A DNA stretch of 39,514 nucleotides from a bacterium (GTDB taxonomy: Bacteria; JAMOTN01): the NCBI GenBank assembly GCA_027062325.1, contig JAMOTN010000035.1, positions 1 to 39,514 on the forward strand. Direction: 5' to 3'. Shown here one piece after another: positions 31,601 to 39,514 of the stretch; position 1 is the stretch's first letter, and each line of letters begins with the position of its first letter. Below the pieces are notes generated by a model, which made no database searches, was not told the DNA's origin, and saw only the letters and a program-made list of their open reading frames with translations. The translations under genes were made by a program, and so were the position numbers.

Positions 31601-34600
31601 TAGGTGCAACTGATGTTGTCTCAATTGATGATGAAGGGCCTTACGTGATTAGAGTTATTTACAGAGATACCCATAATCCTCTTGGTTTGAGTGAAAGTGA
31701 CGAGGTTTACATATATTTCAACGAATACGTTACGTATGCGGTTGATACAACTACGGGACGGGCCAATTTAACAGAGGCGGATTTTGTAATAGAACCAACT
31801 GGTGCTCCTTATACGTTTGGAGTGGGGGCACAATTTTGGCCTGAAGGTGATAGCGCTATTAAGGTTGTTTTGGGGGAGAATCCCTCACTTGAAGTTTATG
31901 GAGAATACAATTCAACGTGTACTGCAGCAGGTTGTCCTGCAGGAGTGCGTCTTAACGATGCTGGTTTGAATATTACTGATCTTTCAGGAAATCCCCCCGC
32001 TGCTACGGGTGCGGTTGATGTGACTGTAGAAGATGGAGTGAATCCGAAACTTTTGCACGCAATTTTTTACGATGAGAATGGAAATTACGCTGTTGATTCT
32101 GGGGATAAAATAAAGCTTGTATTTGATGAGGCTGTGAAGATAATAAATGATTCAGTGGTTGATAGTGATTTTGTTATTCCTGTTGCAAATGACACAATAG
32201 GAAGTGGTGCTCAATTTTCTGCTGATGCCTCCTCTGAAGAGGTTGTATGGCTGACATTAGGAGCAGGCTGTAGGTTCAGGATCGATGGAGTTTTTAATCC
32301 TTCCTCTACTGCTGCTGGCTATCCGAGTGGTTTAGATGTGAGTACAGATAAAATAAGAGACTATGCTGGAAATCCTGCTTATGGTGTTGGCGTTGTTGAT
32401 ATTGAACCTTCTGATACAACGTCTCCTGTATTGATTGGATGCCGTTTTATTGATACCGATATGAACGGAGTTGATGAGGGGGATCAGCTGGTTCTGATAT
32501 TTGATGAACCGATAGAGATTTCGGGACTTGTTATCACAGACTTTGAGCTTCCAGTTACTGGAGATAGTTTTGGAGCAGGAGCTACTGCTGTGGCTGGGGC
32601 AACTAGTAGGGAGATATTGATAACGTTGGGAACAGGAGCGCATTTAAATCCGGAAGGTTACTTTGATCCGACCAGGATTTATGAAGGAGCACCTTCTGGA
32701 ATTGGTGTATTGACAACGGACCACATTAAAGATAAGTGGGGAAATTCTGTGGTGTTCAATGGATATGTTGATGTTGATAGTGGGCAGGGACCTATTTTGT
32801 TAACTGCTACCTTTGAAGATAGAGTCAGTGATGGTTGGGTTGGAACTGGAGATGTGATAATTCTTACTTTCAACGAACCTGTTAAAATAAATGGTAATTT
32901 TGACTTTTCAGGGGTCCAATTGCCTGTAAGTGGAGATAGTTTGGGATTAGAGCCAACCATTGAGGTTGGGCCGGAAAGCAACCAGATCACGATAGTTTTA
33001 GGAACGAATCCTGTAGTTACTGTGATGGGAAGTTATGAAAAAGCCTTAACTAATGCGGGATCTCCATCTGGAATAAAAATTTTACCGACTAGTAATGTGT
33101 CGGATATGGTGGATCAGCTCTCTATTGGAAATATAGCAGATATTGCAGGAAATGATGGGACAAGTCCCCAGCTTGTTACTGTGGAAATAGAGGATTTAGA
33201 TGGTAATGGTGTGGATGAAGGAGATAAGCTTTATCTCATGTTCAATGAACCTGTTATACCTACTTTTATTCACTCTAGCTACCTTGTTCTCCCTGTAAGT
33301 GCAGATACTCTTGGAAGTGGTTTTACGTGGATGCAGGATCCCACAAGTTACAGTGTTGTAATAATAAGGCTTGGGAGCTTACCAAGATTAAATCCAGATG
33401 GTGTTTTTGATGCGGCGAATACTACTGCTGGATCTCCTTCAGGACTTGGAGTTGTTCCCAATCTTCCTTTGTTTACCATAAATGACATATATGGAAATCC
33501 CCCAGAAGGTGGAACAGTTATTGATATTGCTTGGTATCCGTCGCCGGAGGCGGAGTTGATTGGGGCAACTTACGAAGATGTAGATGGTAATGGACTTGAT
33601 TCAGGAGATAAGTTAATTTTGACTTTTACTAGGGCTGTTACGGTTGATGTAGCCATACTTCCATCAGATGCTGTGGTTCTGCCGGTTACAGATGATACAC
33701 TTGGAGATGGAGCTGCTTGGGAAAGCTACTTAGGTTATAAGGCAACAGTTGCAATAATTTTAGGGGACAACCCTACTTTAACTGTTATGGGAGAGTTTGA
33801 TCCTGCAGTGGTTACTCCTGGATCTCCTTCTGGAATAGGAATAGCTTTGTCAAATGCATTTACCGCTTACAATGGGGCACATGCAACTTCGCCTGTTTAT
33901 GTGGATGTTACAGCTCCGTTTGAAAAGGGACCTAGGTTGATGCAGGCTCTATATTACGATTTGGATTTGAATGGACCTAGCAATGGTGATTTGTTGGTGT
34001 TGAAGTTTGATCAGGATGTGCAAATACCGGCTTTGCCAGCTGATCCCAATCAGTTGGCTACTTTGCCTGTTGCGATGGATAGCTTTGGAACTGGAGCTTG
34101 GGCTACGTATGGAGTAAATGTTGATACAGGCGAAAGGATTACATCAGAGGTGGCAATAGTTTTGGGAACTGGAGCAAAGCTTAATTTAGAAGGGACTTAT
34201 AATCCTGCTAATGTTACCGATCCTACAGCTCCTTCTGGTGCCAAGGTGGAGACTGTTAATAGTTTGTTGAGAAACTTTTACGGTAAAGGAGTTGAAACTT
34301 CGGAGGTTGATATAGAAGATGGACTACCTACAACTCTTATTAGGGCTCTGTGGGAAGATAGAGGAGACGTTGGAGTTAGCAGCCAGGACAGACTTATTCT
34401 GCGATTTAATAGGCCTGTAAATTTTGTTGGGAATCCGGATTATCCTAGTTTATATTTGACTTACTTGAACTTAAATCCAGGAGCAGGGGCAAGACTAGAG
34501 CCTTACGATCCCGCTAATCCATCGCCTGCTACTCAGTTTGTGTTAGTGTTCGGTGATGGGGCTTCTGCAAATATTCCTCCTATATATCCTTCAGATCCTT

Positions 34601-37600
34601 CGGCGAGTGCAATAGCTTTAAGAGAGGGACAGGTTGGATTTGTGGATGCGGCAAATGGAATCTATGTTGAGACTTACGCTACAGTGGACATTGTTGCTTC
34701 TGATTCGGTGGCTTTAATACTGACGTTTGCAGGATTCGTAGATAGAAATGGTGTTGCAGGAGCTCAAGAAGGAGACCAAGTTATACTGACTTTTAATAAG
34801 GCGGTATATCTGAATGGAGCTGGAATTAATGACTTTGATATTAAGCAGAGTTCTGATAGCTTTGGAGCTGCAACGATTACTGGCGGACCGAATGCAAATC
34901 AGTTGACGATAACATTGGGAGCTGGAGTAAGTATAGAAGTTGGTGTCACAGCTGTTGATGTATCCTCAGATGTTACTACAAATGGTCACATTAAAGATTA
35001 TGCTGGAAATAATGCAGTTCCCTCTGGTTATAAAGTTATAACTGATGCTGTTGGTCCTTACATAGTGAGAGCTATATATAATGATCCAGATGGAAATGGT
35101 GTAGGTGCAGGAGATACTTTAGAGATAGTGTTTTCTGAGGCTATTACAGCGACAGGTTTGAGCTCAAGCGATTTTATACTACCCGTTGCGGGAGATAGTC
35201 TTGGCTCTTCTCCAACTTTTAGTCAACCTGCTCCTGATAGACTTATAATAACTCTTGGTTTGGGAGCACATTTGACTGTTAAAGGGGTTTACTCGAATTT
35301 GAATCTTGGGCGTAGCAATCCGTCAGGTATAAAGTTGAATCCTGCAGGTGTTATAAGAGATGTTGCGGGAAATGCTCCGGTTGCAACAGGTGCAGTTGAC
35401 ATAGAGGGAGCTCCACCTGCGCTGCTTCTTCAATATGTGCATTTTGTTGATAAATTTTCAAACGGTGTTACACCGGGAGATGAGTTGATACTTGGTTTCA
35501 ATAAGCGCGTAATTCTTGACAGGGAGAATGTTTCAATTTCAGACTTTGTTATAGGGGGCGGAAATTTTGGAACTGGAGCAAGGGTTTTGCCGGGAGCAGA
35601 GAGCAATGAGGTAATAATACTGCTTGGGGAAAACGCAACTATTGAGAGCATAGCAGATCCTGCTGGTTCGTGGGTGGGAGTTGCGACTTCAGTTTTGACG
35701 AATTATCATCTTTACGATACAAACGGTAATCCTGCTCAGCCGGCAACTCGCGATATAGAGGTTATTGGAGATGCAGTTTCGCCACAGTTAATTGGGGCAA
35801 CTTATTACGATACCGCTGTTCCTTATGGTAGTGTGAATCAGGGAGATACACTTATCTTAACGTTTTCTGAGCCGGTTGAGATAAGAGCTCCTGTTGATAC
35901 TGCTCAGTTTTTCTTAGCGGTTACTGGAGACAGTCTTGGAGGAACAGGCTTTTCAGTAAGCCATGCGACAAAGGCTAATCAGATAGAGGTGACATTGGGA
36001 AGTGGATGTGCGCTTACTCCGGCTGGGACTTATGATACCACGACTCCTCCGCCGCAGCCTGCGGGGGCTCCATCGGGGATAAATCTTGCGATGCCTCTTA
36101 CATCTATTACAGATTATGCAGGAAACAGTGCTGTGCCCGCTGTCAATCCTGTTGACATTACAATGCTTGATGTTACTCCGCCGCACATTCTCTCAATGCG
36201 TGTTGTAAACTCTGATGGCAAGGAAAATGTTGTGAAGCCCAATGGTGATACTATTTCTTTTACTGTGCAGACAGATGATACCACTTTATCAACAGCAAGT
36301 TTTGTGGCTGACTTTTCACAGATTGGAGGTCCTGCGGCTTCGCATCCGGATACTTGCAATGCGGGAACTGCTACATGGAATAACATAAATACAGGGGCAC
36401 TCACTACAGCTACTGCTCCGATTATTGTTCGAGTAACGGATATGGCAGGGAATACTGCAACTGCTACCTTTACAGTTAATGTTATAAAAGCAGCATATTA
36501 TGTTAAGGGAGAAATTACCCCATCTTATGTGCCGCGCAACAGGAATGTTACGGTGGAGCTGAAATTGCGCCCACGCTTTGTTGATGAGAGTTATGGTATA
36601 GATTTGGTAAATGTACAACTGCCAAATGGTTATTCATGTTCTGATGTTACAAAGATAAGGGTTACAACTTATCAAGGAGAATGGACTGTCAAGACTTCAA
36701 TGCCTCTTGATTCAAATCAATATGAGGTGTTGATAAATACAGCAGGTAACATGATACAGTTTGTATTCTCTCAAGCTTTGAAGTGGCAGAATACTGATCA
36801 GTACACTATAAATTTTGAGATGCCGGTTCATACTAAGTATAATCCTGATATGCCTGATGGAACGCCTGTTGTTGTTAGTGTTGACAATACCGCTTTGAAT
36901 TCGGCTCTAAATGTAGAAGAAGAGTTCCCGGGTTCTCTTATATTACACACCGAGGGATTGGAGGTTAAGAAAGTATTGGCAAATAGTGTTATAGAGAGTA
37001 CGGGGTGGCGAATTTACTTTACTATTTTATTCAATATGATTCCTAACTTATCAAATTTACCAACTGTTCGAGTAAAATTGCAGAATGGAGTTGAGTTTAA
37101 ATTAAGAACTATTCAGTTTGCTGAGAAAACTTACAGTGGAAGTGTCTTTATTCCATTCTCTTATGCAGAAGGAGCTTCAACTTTTGAGTTGTGGATTGAG
37201 GGAGCGACTGAGCCTGATGGTTATCCAATGGCAAATTATGGGAGGGAGTTTAAACTTCCAGCAAGAGTTGTATCCATTATAGTTCCAGTTTATTCAGCAC
37301 CAAAGGAGTATTACCTGTATCTAAAATCTCCAGATGGAGTGCCTCAAGTTACGATGAGAACGCCTGCTTCTACATCTGTAGAACTCAATGTAAAAAATGT
37401 TGTATCTGATGTTTACCGAGCTTTGTTTGAAGTGGCAGAGACAGGACTTTACAGATTCAAAATCGTTGTTGGTACTCAAGAAATTTACGCTAACAACTAT
37501 CTTGTGTGCACAGGTGCAATAAGGGGTGGAAGCTCTAAATATGTGCCGGTGAGTGGCTTGGAATTGAATTTTAATGGAGTGTCATATCCTATTACAAATT

Positions 37601-38439
37601 TGAAGTTTAATGCTGTGGATAGTAAGCTTTTGCCTACAAGAGTTGAGGTTTGTGAAGATAGACTAGGAGATAGCAGGATTACCGAATTTTGGCACGTGAG
37701 TGGAGAGGTGAACTTGGTAGCCGATCAGAAATTTGGATTATGTGTGGCTTCGGGTGAAAGTTTGTTTTGGATGGGAAAGCACGTTAGTGGTGAAGGGGAT
37801 GTGGCAGTTGCGCTGGATGAGAAGGCACCACATGTTGAAGTTGAGAATTTTGAGGATAAGTTGGTTGTTCGAGTAGGGGATGATGTATCCGGAGTTGATG
37901 TGGTGAGGCTTACGGTAGGTAATAGTGAGTTTAGTAAAGAATTGAATGATGTTGAGCGATGGAGAACTGTTTTTCATATGGATACTCGTTCAGAACGAAC
38001 GAATGATACTTTGTTGGTTTCAGATGTTGGGGAGTTTTCTTTTGATGGGATGCTTCCCGGTTACTATGATGTAAAGTGGCAGGTTTGTGATGCTGCCGGA
38101 AATTGTAGTGTTGGTGTAAAGAGTATTTTGTGGCGTGGAGTGGATGATGCGAAAGTAATTTGTTATCCCAATCCTGTGACCTCTGATTATTTAAAGATAA
38201 AGTTGACAAGGTATGGATTGGATATAGAAAAAGCGAAAGTTGTGATTTATGATGCAGCAGGTGAGAAGGTTTGGAGCACTGAGGTTCAGTTTTACAACAA
38301 TGAAGAGGTTGTTGAGTGGAGGTTAGAAAGTCTTTGGGGATCAAAGGTGAAAAGAGGGGTTTACGTAGTTAAGGCTAAATTTTATTCAAGTACTGGGAAA
38401 GTGTTGACGCGTTACTTTAAGGTGTTTGTAGCAAGATGA
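28630..38439 (+). CDS. Giant secreted repeat protein with FlgD-like C-terminus
   Basis: The product has about 3,270 residues. It begins with a signal peptide (LLVRVGILFLLIFSLGVYGA). A fibronectin-III-like domain (about 30-125) and another Ig-like region (about 130-245) follow. About 18 repeats of roughly 125 residues occupy about 260-2514. Each unit has an opening strand, a DxDxNGxDxGD loop, a LxFxEPV strand like the Big_5/SbsA Ig family, a DSLGxGA turn, an LGxGAxL strand and a GxPSGI turn. About 750 mostly beta-rich residues follow, and the last 95 (VICYPNPVTSDYLKIK ... GVYVVKAKFY) resemble the FlgD-Ig domain found at the end of many exported proteins. I choose ATG 28630, although GGGGAGG directly abuts it; GTG 28642 (AGGGAG upstream) is a credible alternative and keeps the signal peptide. 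No sortase motif is seen. A surface or adhesive role is inference. Confidence 0.9.
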   Translation: MRELVLKAGLLVRVGILFLLIFSLGVYGAVSPDATSFWITAQSLPGGQIKIQWMSLTTDSEPLGYRLFSGDGTTFHQIANITDGSTVYVDTPIVNNDGDVVYYYIVPYDAENTGGYAEYGYPYHYATAACELHGPRIVATVEIPMQAEHWRPIITTVEIEVVDDWNDTNYRYDDYPISLEYSFNGSFNTTFMVDTGNTGSAAGGKIVRAYLDMRTLGNGDSVAIWFNGVDYVGNEIESQLNPPPTYLVDDKCYFIIDTDFAAITSAKYYDENNNGMVDAGDRVVILMDEAVTPTIANPAPADCFELLPSGTATFGTGASMTITTGDSSTTFEITLGAGAVLNVSGVYVPGSTNGPTGINVRPGAPLQDSTKPDPNPAAPMATAKDISTDAEEGPYVTKAYFVDLDSNGVDAGDQLFVVFNQNIQVNGSLGPTAFDLPVYGDTFQIDSYYVNGQTLEITVAEPANLKVAGTYNIGMNIEGSPSGIRVSPSMPAGLITNLLGYDAQASNPVDIDSTDSVAAYPIFARFLDAAGDGPSKGDTVEIGFSEAVYPQAGANVGDFLLQGYGGYTFGAGAYVTQHQTQTLEIVLGDEPFLAFANLNVEDGGINAVNALAVNLTTTGGANYEDLAGNQSQPAAADVSVVSGDTTAPQLISAVFRDLDGNGPDAGDVVILTFSERIALTTTVTAPTAADFNVINGNLGANPTFALGQTTIEITLDAGTVINLFGANTTEIGLVTPNSIRDTSGNEAVGTVYIASDDFTGPILQSARFFDNVNTPGVGAGDTIELVFDEPVTFTDGIDPATVFYLTSGSSFGTGAQMHASTAVNVVEIVLGDGASIQVMGIAGTDPGASGINVLPSQTALTDVAGNRAQTLADWIDVTAGSPHGATLEAAYFEDLDGNGPDEGDKLYFVFSENVEAYTDLAQVDSADFLVHQGSLGTSPQFSLNGNTVEVTLGVGAYLNNILADGMINPTAASVEMANPNDIYNFLGEMAVGATDVVSIDDEGPYVIRVIYRDTHNPLGLSESDEVYIYFNEYVTYAVDTTTGRANLTEADFVIEPTGAPYTFGVGAQFWPEGDSAIKVVLGENPSLEVYGEYNSTCTAAGCPAGVRLNDAGLNITDLSGNPPAATGAVDVTVEDGVNPKLLHAIFYDENGNYAVDSGDKIKLVFDEAVKIINDSVVDSDFVIPVANDTIGSGAQFSADASSEEVVWLTLGAGCRFRIDGVFNPSSTAAGYPSGLDVSTDKIRDYAGNPAYGVGVVDIEPSDTTSPVLIGCRFIDTDMNGVDEGDQLVLIFDEPIEISGLVITDFELPVTGDSFGAGATAVAGATSREILITLGTGAHLNPEGYFDPTRIYEGAPSGIGVLTTDHIKDKWGNSVVFNGYVDVDSGQGPILLTATFEDRVSDGWVGTGDVIILTFNEPVKINGNFDFSGVQLPVSGDSLGLEPTIEVGPESNQITIVLGTNPVVTVMGSYEKALTNAGSPSGIKILPTSNVSDMVDQLSIGNIADIAGNDGTSPQLVTVEIEDLDGNGVDEGDKLYLMFNEPVIPTFIHSSYLVLPVSADTLGSGFTWMQDPTSYSVVIIRLGSLPRLNPDGVFDAANTTAGSPSGLGVVPNLPLFTINDIYGNPPEGGTVIDIAWYPSPEAELIGATYEDVDGNGLDSGDKLILTFTRAVTVDVAILPSDAVVLPVTDDTLGDGAAWESYLGYKATVAIILGDNPTLTVMGEFDPAVVTPGSPSGIGIALSNAFTAYNGAHATSPVYVDVTAPFEKGPRLMQALYYDLDLNGPSNGDLLVLKFDQDVQIPALPADPNQLATLPVAMDSFGTGAWATYGVNVDTGERITSEVAIVLGTGAKLNLEGTYNPANVTDPTAPSGAKVETVNSLLRNFYGKGVETSEVDIEDGLPTTLIRALWEDRGDVGVSSQDRLILRFNRPVNFVGNPDYPSLYLTYLNLNPGAGARLEPYDPANPSPATQFVLVFGDGASANIPPIYPSDPSASAIALREGQVGFVDAANGIYVETYATVDIVASDSVALILTFAGFVDRNGVAGAQEGDQVILTFNKAVYLNGAGINDFDIKQSSDSFGAATITGGPNANQLTITLGAGVSIEVGVTAVDVSSDVTTNGHIKDYAGNNAVPSGYKVITDAVGPYIVRAIYNDPDGNGVGAGDTLEIVFSEAITATGLSSSDFILPVAGDSLGSSPTFSQPAPDRLIITLGLGAHLTVKGVYSNLNLGRSNPSGIKLNPAGVIRDVAGNAPVATGAVDIEGAPPALLLQYVHFVDKFSNGVTPGDELILGFNKRVILDRENVSISDFVIGGGNFGTGARVLPGAESNEVIILLGENATIESIADPAGSWVGVATSVLTNYHLYDTNGNPAQPATRDIEVIGDAVSPQLIGATYYDTAVPYGSVNQGDTLILTFSEPVEIRAPVDTAQFFLAVTGDSLGGTGFSVSHATKANQIEVTLGSGCALTPAGTYDTTTPPPQPAGAPSGINLAMPLTSITDYAGNSAVPAVNPVDITMLDVTPPHILSMRVVNSDGKENVVKPNGDTISFTVQTDDTTLSTASFVADFSQIGGPAASHPDTCNAGTATWNNINTGALTTATAPIIVRVTDMAGNTATATFTVNVIKAAYYVKGEITPSYVPRNRNVTVELKLRPRFVDESYGIDLVNVQLPNGYSCSDVTKIRVTTYQGEWTVKTSMPLDSNQYEVLINTAGNMIQFVFSQALKWQNTDQYTINFEMPVHTKYNPDMPDGTPVVVSVDNTALNSALNVEEEFPGSLILHTEGLEVKKVLANSVIESTGWRIYFTILFNMIPNLSNLPTVRVKLQNGVEFKLRTIQFAEKTYSGSVFIPFSYAEGASTFELWIEGATEPDGYPMANYGREFKLPARVVSIIVPVYSAPKEYYLYLKSPDGVPQVTMRTPASTSVELNVKNVVSDVYRALFEVAETGLYRFKIVVGTQEIYANNYLVCTGAIRGGSSKYVPVSGLELNFNGVSYPITNLKFNAVDSKLLPTRVEVCEDRLGDSRITEFWHVSGEVNLVADQKFGLCVASGESLFWMGKHVSGEGDVAVALDEKAPHVEVENFEDKLVVRVGDDVSGVDVVRLTVGNSEFSKELNDVERWRTVFHMDTRSERTNDTLLVSDVGEFSFDGMLPGYYDVKWQVCDAAGNCSVGVKSILWRGVDDAKVICYPNPVTSDYLKIKLTRYGLDIEKAKVVIYDAAGEKVWSTEVQFYNNEEVVEWRLESLWGSKVKRGVYVVKAKFYSSTGKVLTRYFKVFVAR
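29407..36170 (+). repeat. About 18 tandem protein-level repeats of about 375 bases
   Basis: Units start roughly at 29410, 29810, 30190, 30570, 30910, 31280, 31640, 32040, 32420, 32790, 33160, 33550, 33930, 34330, 34710, 35050, 35420 and 35780. They are recognisable by recurring GDxLxLxFxEPV and DSLGxGA segments in translation. At DNA level the copies are well diverged, so the array looks old rather than recently expanded. By eye, about 11 units keep a DxDxNG-like loop, while the others have lost one or more acidic positions. Confidence 0.85.
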
Positions 38440-38497
38440 CAAGTATATTAATGTTTGAAACTTAGTGCCTCTATCATAATGGTGTTTGGTGATAAGT

Positions 38498-39307
38498 ATG
38501 GAATTTTGGAGTACGCGCGTTGTAGTTTACGCTTCCTTACTAGCTTTCTTTGTTGGATTGGTTGGAACACGCATAGGGGATATTCAAATTCCCTACAACT
38601 ACTACTTTGCCTCTTTTTTGCTTCTTGTATGCTGGTCAGCGGCAGAAGGTGGAGTGTTGGCGGGTTTATTAAGTGCCATTTTCGTTGGCTTTGTTCATGC
38701 TATTGCCAGTACAGTTATACCTCATTTTCAAGTTCAGCAATCTGTGCCGGTTAGTGCGAATGTTCAGATAATAATTTATGCAGTTGCAGCTTACTTAATA
38801 GGAAACGTTGCTGAAAAGATGGCGGATGAGTATTCTCGTGAAAAGGAAGTTTTGGAGAGGATTCGCAGAAATTTGACTGAACAAGAAAAGAGTCTTGAAG
38901 AGAAGTTAAATGAGGTGGCAAGGAAGGTTTATAAATTCACGTTAAGTTTGGATGAATTGAGAGAAAAAATCATGTTAATGCGTGAGTTGAAGGGAAAAGT
39001 TGAAATAGTAAGGGAGCATATAGGAAAAGTGTTAGATATTATTGGAATTTCTTACTACAGAATTTTAATTCGTGAAGGAGAGTTTTGGAAAGATGGTAGC
39101 AGTATGGTTGAGGTTATAAGCAATGTTGAACTGAGCGGAAAATTGAAGAGTCAGCGATTAGGATTTAAATTCAGATCTACTTACTTTTCATCTACAGCTG
39201 TTTTTTTACTGACAAATGATACAGCTCTTCTCTTTGATGCTTCTGATATTGATAGATTTTGGATAAGATTTTTAGCTGTAATATCTACAGAGACTTTAAG
39301 AACCTAG
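38498..39307 (+). CDS. Membrane protein with coiled coil and C-terminal sensor-like domain
   Basis: The protein has about 270 residues. Three or four hydrophobic helices fill the first 110 (VVVYASLLAFFVGLVG, YYFASFLLLVCWSAAEGG, VLAGLLSAIFVGFVHAIAS, IIIYAVAAYLIGNV), an arrangement like the DUF4118 membrane module of sensor kinases. A charged coiled coil (about 115-165) leads to a C-terminal domain of about 100 residues with alternating strands (YYRILIREGEFWKD, AVFLLTNDTALLFDA) that could be GAF-like. No kinase or cyclase output is present. I choose ATG 38498; TTG 38486 and GTG 38489 are alternatives, and none has a strong ribosome-binding site. It lies downstream of the giant gene and just before nadC. 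Confidence 0.75.
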   Translation: MEFWSTRVVVYASLLAFFVGLVGTRIGDIQIPYNYYFASFLLLVCWSAAEGGVLAGLLSAIFVGFVHAIASTVIPHFQVQQSVPVSANVQIIIYAVAAYLIGNVAEKMADEYSREKEVLERIRRNLTEQEKSLEEKLNEVARKVYKFTLSLDELREKIMLMRELKGKVEIVREHIGKVLDIIGISYYRILIREGEFWKDGSSMVEVISNVELSGKLKSQRLGFKFRSTYFSSTAVFLLTNDTALLFDASDIDRFWIRFLAVISTETLRT

Positions 39308-39319
39308 GGAGGAGTTACT

Positions 39320-39514
39320 ATGAGACTTCTCATGGAGAAAATTGTGGAAAAGGCATTACTTGAAGATATGCCTTTTGGAGATTTGACAAGTGAAAGTGTA
39401 TGGGACGGAGAGGTTGTTTTAGCACGTTGCTTTGCAAAAGAAGAATTTGTTGTTGCGGGGATTGAATTTTTTCAACTAAGTTTTTTAAAAATGGGGGCTG
39501 AATGTACACCTGTT
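39320..39514 (+). CDS. nadC: Nicotinate-nucleotide pyrophosphorylase, 3'-truncated by the window
   Basis: NadC (quinolinate phosphoribosyltransferase) makes nicotinate mononucleotide from quinolinate and PRPP in NAD synthesis. Only the first 65 codons are visible, beyond the reach of the ORF track. They contain the family's N-terminal pattern: KIVEKALLEDMPFGDLTSESV, then ARCFAKEEFVVAGIEFFQ. ATG 39320 follows GGGAGGAG at 5 bases. The related molybdenum-cluster protein ModD shares this N-terminus, so it cannot be fully excluded from the fragment. Confidence 0.85.
   Translation, partial: MRLLMEKIVEKALLEDMPFGDLTSESVWDGEVVLARCFAKEEFVVAGIEFFQLSFLKMGAECTPV

Noticed and set aside
29407-36170. Repeat array as a CRISPR or DNA-level tandem repeat
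   Set aside because: The periodicity is about 375 bases and is visible mainly in translation; the DNA copies are strongly diverged and lie within one open frame.

Overview
The window is AT-rich bacterial chromosome with tightly packed genes, strong Shine-Dalgarno sites and frequent GTG/TTG starts. Bacterial markers include a type I ProRS with editing insert, EF-P, XseA, RpiB and an NFACT/RqcH-like protein. An A-type flavoprotein remnant, a PduS/RnfC-like iron-sulfur flavoprotein and a biotin-synthase-like radical SAM protein suggest an anaerobe. A 3.3 kDa-scale-exceeding (about 3,270-residue) secreted repeat protein ending in a FlgD-like domain resembles cell-surface proteins of little-studied, often thermophilic, uncultured lineages. 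I cannot name the phylum. I saw no rRNA, tRNA, CRISPR array, insertion sequence or prophage.

Layout. (1) 1-9009, plus strand: the 3' part of an unrecognised gene, mazG, efp, a coiled-coil membrane protein, xseA, a 45-residue membrane peptide absent from the ORF track, the UPF0237 (ACT) / UPF0210 pair, a methyltransferase with a C-terminal Cys cluster, and a zinc-ribbon membrane protein. (2) 19329-8993, minus strand: a long co-directional run of HD hydrolase, proS, an NFACT/RqcH-like protein, an MFS transporter, rpiB, upp, a Ski2/HelY-like helicase, a class III nucleotide cyclase and a polytopic membrane protein. Several junctions overlap or nearly touch. (3) 19330-19784: a mostly non-coding gap holding a decayed start of an FprA-type flavoprotein gene. 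(4) 19785-25369: short units on alternating strands: an unrecognised protein, cytidine deaminase, a membrane-bound GAF-PP2C (SpoIIE/RsbU) phosphatase, a CstA-type transporter with a candidate promoter and direct-repeat operator, and a small membrane protein. (5) 28450-25396, minus strand: cutA, a radical SAM protein, a PduT-like microcompartment shell protein and a PduS-like electron-transfer protein. (6) 28630-39514, plus strand: the giant repeat protein, a membrane/coiled-coil protein and the start of nadC.

The most interesting part is region 5. A tandem-BMC shell protein that keeps the cysteine at the position of the PduT iron-sulfur pore ligand sits beside a PduS-like protein, with no other microcompartment gene in view. 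It is also next to a radical SAM gene whose CX3CX2C motif lies outside the ORF-track call, because its reading frame has no ATG, GTG or TTG upstream of the motif. A good Shine-Dalgarno site points to initiation at an ATC codon. The second focus is the giant surface protein, with about 18 Ig-like units of roughly 125 residues, many carrying a DxDxNG calcium-type loop.
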